From Xanthostigma xanthostigma (Eukaryota; Arthropoda; Insecta; Raphidioptera; Raphidiidae), in contig OY754465.1 in NCBI GenBank assembly GCA_963575645.1, forward strand, positions 1,612,001-1,676,000: a stretch of 64,000 bases of DNA, given 5' to 3'. Shown in pieces: positions 59,890 to 64,000 of the stretch (its first letter is position 1; each line of letters begins with the position of its first letter). The notes beneath the pieces are model-generated. The model was given only the letters and a program-made list of their open reading frames with translations. It had not been told where the DNA came from and made no database searches. The position numbers and the translations under genes are program-made.

Positions 59890-60290
59890 AACCATATATT
59901 TAATAATTTACTATATGAATCATTGTCTATCTACTCAATGTGCGGTGAGCGAAGGCAACAAAGCGTATCGAAAATTTATCTGCGTCTCTTTCTTCGACGT
60001 AATTCTCTGATTTCTCCGATGATAGGATTGGTGGATGTACTTGCATTCAATCTGAATAAAGTATCTATGTTTCAAAAACTTTGTCTTTTTCTATGACGTT
60101 AACATGGGCGTACCCAGCTTTTGGCCCAAGATGGAGCAAATTAGAAACTTCTTAAGCCGGGTCCCATGTGCTTGTTTTGCCCTCCTGGATACGCCAGTGC
60201 TTACGGCGTAAAAAAAAGAAGTATATGTTTGCACCCTAATAGTTCGATTGCGATTTTATTCCTATGCTCAGTATAGAATAAAAGTATATA
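59890..60290 (+). mobile_element. Dispersed repeat (GGGCGTACCCAGCTTTTGGC family), copy 4
   Basis: This full copy begins 32 bp after the exon 3 donor of Ice2 and is followed 13 bp later by the pogo-like derivative at 60304. Confidence 0.6.
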
Positions 60291-60303
60291 TGATTATTAC
60301 ATA

Positions 60304-60817
60304 CAGTGAAATTGAAGGGACCGGGTATTTCATTGCATTATAAAGAGTATTCATTAAACTGAGAGTAAAAGAAAACAATTTAATTTTGCGAATAAGTGGT
60401 TTTAATTTTGACAAAATTAAGTGAAAAAAATTTACATAACAAAATTATAATTTGATAACTTTGTCTGTCGTTTTTTACTATGCCAGTATTTTAATTGTGT
60501 TTTTCGTTGTATTTTATTCATATCTTGGGATAAATAAATAAATTAAATTAAAATAGTTTTTCTAATAATTTTGCGGCATACAGAGCTTGTTCAATGCTTG
60601 GTGTTGGCTCAAGATCATATTCTTCATCGCCTTGTTTGAAATAAATGTTTATTGAGGTCTAAATAATGATGTATTGTTTCGCTATTGAGAGTGGTTGTTA
60701 AGCTGTATAGAGTGTTTCAATATATAGGTCACAATGTAAACCAAACAAGCCTTACCAATTTCTACGTTTTAGGGAGTTTTTTATTAAATAGAAGTTCGCT
60801 ATATAGAGTTTACACTG
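60304..60817 (-). mobile_element. Pogo/Tigger-like deletion derivative 2
   Basis: The ends CAGTGAAATT and ...TTTACACTG have TA outside. The right end (complement CAGTGTAAACTCTATATAGC) is a typical pogo-like terminus. On the minus strand at about 60551-60631 a relic reads GDEEYDLEPTPSIEQALYAA then KLLEKL, homologous to the relic at 4944-5027. It lies in Ice2 intron 3. Confidence 0.65.
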
Positions 60818-61134
60818 TATATAAATCTGGAAATGGAATTTACGTCTTTAATTTGGTATTCTTGCGAATTTTTCGAGGTTTTCCGGTATTTTATGTCCAT
60901 ACCGCAGAACATACCTAGTATTTTTGTCCATCACTTCAGACCACAAAACATACCGCCATTGTTCGGTACCAATTTTGACGAAATTTGGTACACTGTCTAA
61001 TGGTACCCAAACGTATAATACAGAGTAATTTTTATCCGGCTACTCAAAATTAACATTAACGCGAAGCCTCGATTAAAAAGCTAGTGTAGAAAAAATATAA
61101 TTTAACAAAATTTTTTTTTTTTTTGTAAAATCAG

Positions 61135-61252
61135 GGTGCAATTCCACAAATTAATTTGCCAGGATTAAAGAGACATTATAATTTGCTTGAATCCAATCTT
61201 CAAAGTGAATCGGAAAATGCTTCATACGATGAAAGTATTCCAAAAGTGAGCG
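61135..61252 (+). CDS. Ice2: Ice2/NARG2 exon 4
   Basis: This exon encodes about residues 196-234, starting GAIPQINLPGLKRHYNLLES and ending ESIPKVS plus one base. The acceptor follows a long T-tract (TCAG at 61131-61134) and the donor is GTAAGT at 61253. Phase 0 enters and phase 1 leaves, matching both neighbours. Confidence 0.8.
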
Positions 61253-61322
61253 GTAAGTTTTTCAGTCTAAATATTTAACCGCTGCGTCGATTGGCAGTCC
61301 TACTTACATTGTGTATTTATTT

Positions 61323-61803
61323 TTTTATTCAACTCATGCGCGTTATTCATGTTTTATCATGCCTAAAAACCGAACCCTAAATAGCCATTTACCGACTGGT
61401 GACAATTACTTGTCATAACTCAATGAAGATTCCTACTAGCTCGGCCATTGTGGAGTAATGAAAATAAACGTAACTATTTTCTGAGTCGTAACGAAATAGT
61501 AGGTAACAACAACTCCGTTGTTACCCATTGAGGCTAAAATTGAGAGGCCGAATGTTTTCAACATGGAGTTTATTCATAACCGGCTAACCTCAAACAAAAA
61601 CATTGAATCGTGCTGTTTGGTGCTGTTAGTATTGACAGTTTTTTTTATAAAGAAATAAATAGATATTTACAACATCTCATTAATAACAATAAATAAAACA
61701 TGAATAACGCGCAATTGTTGAATAAAATTATGGGCGTAACTTGTAGGCTAAGTCATGACCTGTCAGCGCCATGAATGACTTAGACTACTAGTTACGCCAA
61801 TAA
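61323..61803. repeat. Inverted repeat plus adjacent hairpin in Ice2 intron 4
   Basis: TTTTATTCAAC...GCGCGTTATTCATGTTTTAT at 61323 pairs with its complement ending at 61727. Directly after it, 61730-61803 is a separate hairpin (TTATGGGCGTAACTTGTAGG and complement). Confidence 0.55.
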
Positions 61804-61831
61804 CTATTTAACGCGATTTCTCATTTTGCAG

Positions 61832-61984
61832 TGAGTTTTGATAAACAAGCAGAACTTTTAGCGACAAGTCACGATGTAGATGTGGTTATATCGTCATCGG
61901 GATTGAAAACAATAATCGATAATTACGCACCTTTCAGTGCAAGTTGGAATATTCCGGTCGTAATTAAAGAATATAATAGTATTA
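61832..61984 (+). CDS. Ice2: Ice2/NARG2 exon 5, conserved core
   Basis: This exon encodes about residues 235-285. It contains ELLATSHDVDVVISSSGLKT followed by IIDNYAPFSASWNIPVVIKE. This lines up with human ICE2 KLVSRYHPQIALTSQSLFTL and LLNNHGPTYKEQWEIPVCIQ, the best evidence for the family. The acceptor is TTTTGCAG at 61824-61831 and the donor GTAAGT starts at 61985; phase 1 on both sides. Confidence 0.87.
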
Positions 61985-62187
61985 GTAAGTATCTGAGGTC
62001 TTTGAAAATCGTATTTTACTGACCTAGGCCAAACAACAATTATTAAAAAATAACATTGTTTATAAATTGTGGATAATTTAAAATTTATTTTCCGTAGTGA
62101 TATGTTTTTCTCAAAAATTAAAAATCGGACAAATTTATTGTTTGAAATTTTTTTATTTTTTTTAATAAATAAAACCTTATTTAGTAA

Positions 62188-62334
62188 TAAATAAGAATTT
62201 CGCAGGATTGTGGACAAAAATATTAGCTTTATCAAATGTACGATATTTCGTCTATATATTTAGACTTTATAGACGAAATATCGTACATTTAATAAAGCTA
62301 ATATTTTTGTCCACAATCCTGCGAATTTCTTATT
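62188..62334. repeat. Near-perfect 147-bp palindrome in Ice2 intron 5
   Basis: Arms of about 60 bp (TCGCAGGATTGTGGACAAAA, ACGATATTTCGTC) enclose a short spacer. AAATAAAACCTTA occurs as a direct repeat on either side (about 62168 and 62368). Confidence 0.7.
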
Positions 62335-62439
62335 TTTTATTATCATGATGAGCGCGATATCTAATATAAATAAAACCTTAGTTTAAGTATTTTTTTAAAT
62401 GTTTGATATTTGTAAAAATTTTTTTTTTTCATTTTTCAG

Positions 62440-62578
62440 AAAATGAAAGGCAAATAAAACGCAACATTGTGTTTATCGATAAACCTTTGCCTCGAAAAAG
62501 ACCAACCGTTTTTCAGAAACAGATGTGGGCACATAAAAAAATGATTAAAAACACATTTTGTGTTGGCACTCCTTTTCG
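62440..62578 (+). CDS. Ice2: Ice2/NARG2 exon 6
   Basis: This exon encodes about residues 286-331: a basic run, then IVFIDKPLPRKRPTVFQKQM and WAHKK, matching the human ICE2 stretch VIYINSPLPQKKMTMRERNQ. It enters in phase 1 after TTTTTCAG and leaves in phase 2 at GTAAGT (62579). The gene continues beyond base 64000, because the conserved C-terminal NARG2 domain has not been reached. No further exon was recognised between 62579 and the window end, which is largely transposon. Confidence 0.87.
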
Positions 62579-62952
62579 GTAAGTTAACTTACAAGATATA
62601 TAAAAAGGGGCAAAATCAATGTATATGAATCTGTTAGAGATTCGTCGGCATTTAGCACAGAAGAGAATCTCTAACGAGATTCTCCGATGTGTGTATTTGA
62701 AATTTCCTGAAAAAAATTATAATTTTTTTTCGAGATAATAATAATATGGTACATGTATAAATAGCGTCAATTCTGTCTACATTATGTATCAAAAAATTCT
62801 TTAAGGGAATAATATGGTTTATCAGATAGGTATTTTTTAAGATGTTCGTTTTAACATTTTTTTCATCATTTATTGAAACTAGAATTTTATTACGTATCCG
62901 TACCATAGCGTTACGGGCACCTTTGTAGTAACAGAGAGGTGGCAAAGATTGG

Positions 62953-63374
62953 TTTTTGACGTGATATCGTCTTATAAATTGATGAAACACCAGCTGCACG
63001 CACGAAAAAGTGTAACGTTCCGCCTGTGTAACGTTCTGCCTGACCCTGTGCGTGCAAGCGAGAGCGCAGTATAAGCGATAGAGAATAAAATAAAACAATT
63101 AAGTTAAAAACGATTTTCACTTTAATTCGATTTTCACTTTAATTAAAGTGAAAATCGTTTTTAACTTAATTGTTTTATTTATTTTATTTTATAATGGATT
63201 TGCATCAAGTAAAGGCAGAAACTATTAGATAAGCGATAGAGAGTCGGTAAAAATATAGTTTGACAGCTACTAAAATTTAGGTTATGTATTATTAAATATG
63301 ATATTCGAGCGGAATACGTTATCACGTAAAACTATCGTCCGTAAACCGACTTTACAGACAACCTTTTTTTTTTT
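62953..63374 (-). mobile_element. TTGGTTGTCTGTAAAG-family element, copy 4, interrupted
   Basis: This minus-orientation copy is interrupted by a 144-bp insert at 63085-63228, which is flanked by the 14-bp repeat ATAAGCGATAGAGA. It lies in the last visible intron of Ice2. Confidence 0.65.
63085..63228. repeat. 144-bp insert with palindrome, between 14-bp direct repeats
   Basis: ATAAGCGATAGAGA occurs at 63071-63084 and 63229-63242. The insert contains a palindrome (about 63092-63172) built on AACGATTTTCACTTTAATT and then ATGGATTTGCATCAAGTAAA (63194), which resembles the start of the transposase relic at 13234. Confidence 0.55.
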
Positions 63375-63685
63375 AAATTTGATTTGTTACGGGTAATGTA
63401 GTTGTATTCTAGTTGATTGGATAAAAATAAATGAGGAAATTTTCTGACAAATATGTCAGATTTTAAAATATATAGACCAACGACTGTAAGTGTTGAAAAT
63501 TTTCCGAATAAATCTGGTACGGGGAGCCACGCACTTTTGCCAATTTGAAAAAGACTCTCTAATAGTATTATTTTGACATGTATTGTATTTGACACATATC
63601 CGATATCAGTGTTTGAGGAAAATTTTTTATTTGAAATTTTTTGATTAAAATAGATCATTATTTACACAGCACTCTTATAAATAAT

Positions 63686-63815
63686 TTTTGACGTGATAAC
63701 GTCTTATAAATTGATGAATCACCAATCTTATAAATTGATAAAACACCGGCTGCATGCACGAAAAAGTGTAACGTTCGTAACGTTCATAACGTTCCGCCTG
63801 ACCCTGTGCGTGCTT
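63686..63815 (-). mobile_element. TTGGTTGTCTGTAAAG-family element, copy 5, partial
   Basis: Only the ACGTGATAACGTC end of the family and about 115 bp beyond it are present, with a short local duplication of CTTATAAATTGAT. Confidence 0.6.
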
Positions 63816-64000
63816 TTCTCGAAAATGGCCCTAACGATTTGGATGAAATTTACTGAAAAGGGATTTTGGGGGGCAAAAAATCGTTTTAGCTAGGTCTCAT
63901 CTCTCGAAAAAATCGTTTTCATACAAATTTTATCATTATAAAAATCAATTTTTTGACGTATGAAAATACTTAAATATTGTAAGTAGGTTTTGGAATTTTA

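Noticed and set aside
1-64000. CRISPR array, operons, riboswitches or bacterial mobile elements
   Set aside because: Spliced host genes, insect transposons and base composition show a eukaryotic nuclear locus; the tandem repeats lack the repeat-spacer pattern of CRISPR.
1-64000. Endogenous virus-like or LTR elements
   Set aside because: No long terminal repeats, primer-binding sites or recognisable gag, pol, capsid or envelope stretches were seen.

Overview
The window is an AT-rich stretch of an insect nuclear genome. It holds parts of two host genes that are transcribed away from each other, packed with non-autonomous DNA transposons and Helitrons. The order (Lepidoptera, Coleoptera, Hemiptera or other) cannot be fixed from the sequence. 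No prokaryotic gene layout, rRNA, CRISPR array, LINE reverse-transcriptase gene or recognisable virus-like element was seen.

The minus strand from 42158 down past 876 carries cactus, the insect IkappaB. Four coding exons (41671-42158, 26906-27261, 2723-2811, 876-1115) join in frame into 391 residues: an acidic N-terminus with a DSGxxS phosphodegron, six ankyrin repeats and the start of an acidic PEST-like tail. The last exon or exons lie left of base 1. Introns are about 14.4, 24.1 and 1.6 kb. The putative promoter is near 42527, with a kappaB-like decamer and a perfect NRF-1/Ewg-type site just upstream. Strong kappaB palindromes also sit in intron 2 (16370, 18213), intron 1 (36940) and upstream (48691), which fits NF-kappaB feedback control.

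The plus strand from 58183 past 62578 carries Ice2 (NARG2), a subunit of the little elongation complex used for snRNA transcription. Six in-frame exons give 331 residues and the gene continues beyond base 64000. About 15.7 kb lies between the cactus promoter and the Ice2 start, and no host gene was recognised there.

The rest is transposon-derived or unassigned. There are two Helitron-type families with 3' hairpins and CTAG-T ends, one showing head-to-head and head-to-tail pairs. There are hAT-type elements with 8-bp target duplications (13985, 24065, 24666, 38091, 47624), TA-flanked pogo-like derivatives that keep transposase fragments, a PIF/Harbinger derivative with a coding relic, and an ISL2EU-like THAP transposon broken by a hAT insertion. 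Long-inverted-repeat foldback elements are common, several nested in each other. There are also tRNA-derived SINEs and several minisatellites. Most long introns look like simple accumulation of such insertions.

No convincing new molecular system was found. The best leads are the spread of kappaB sites around the IkappaB gene, hairpin elements flanking the 89-bp cactus exon, a possible intron-retention isoform of Cactus, and natural empty-site and nesting cases that show the order of insertion.
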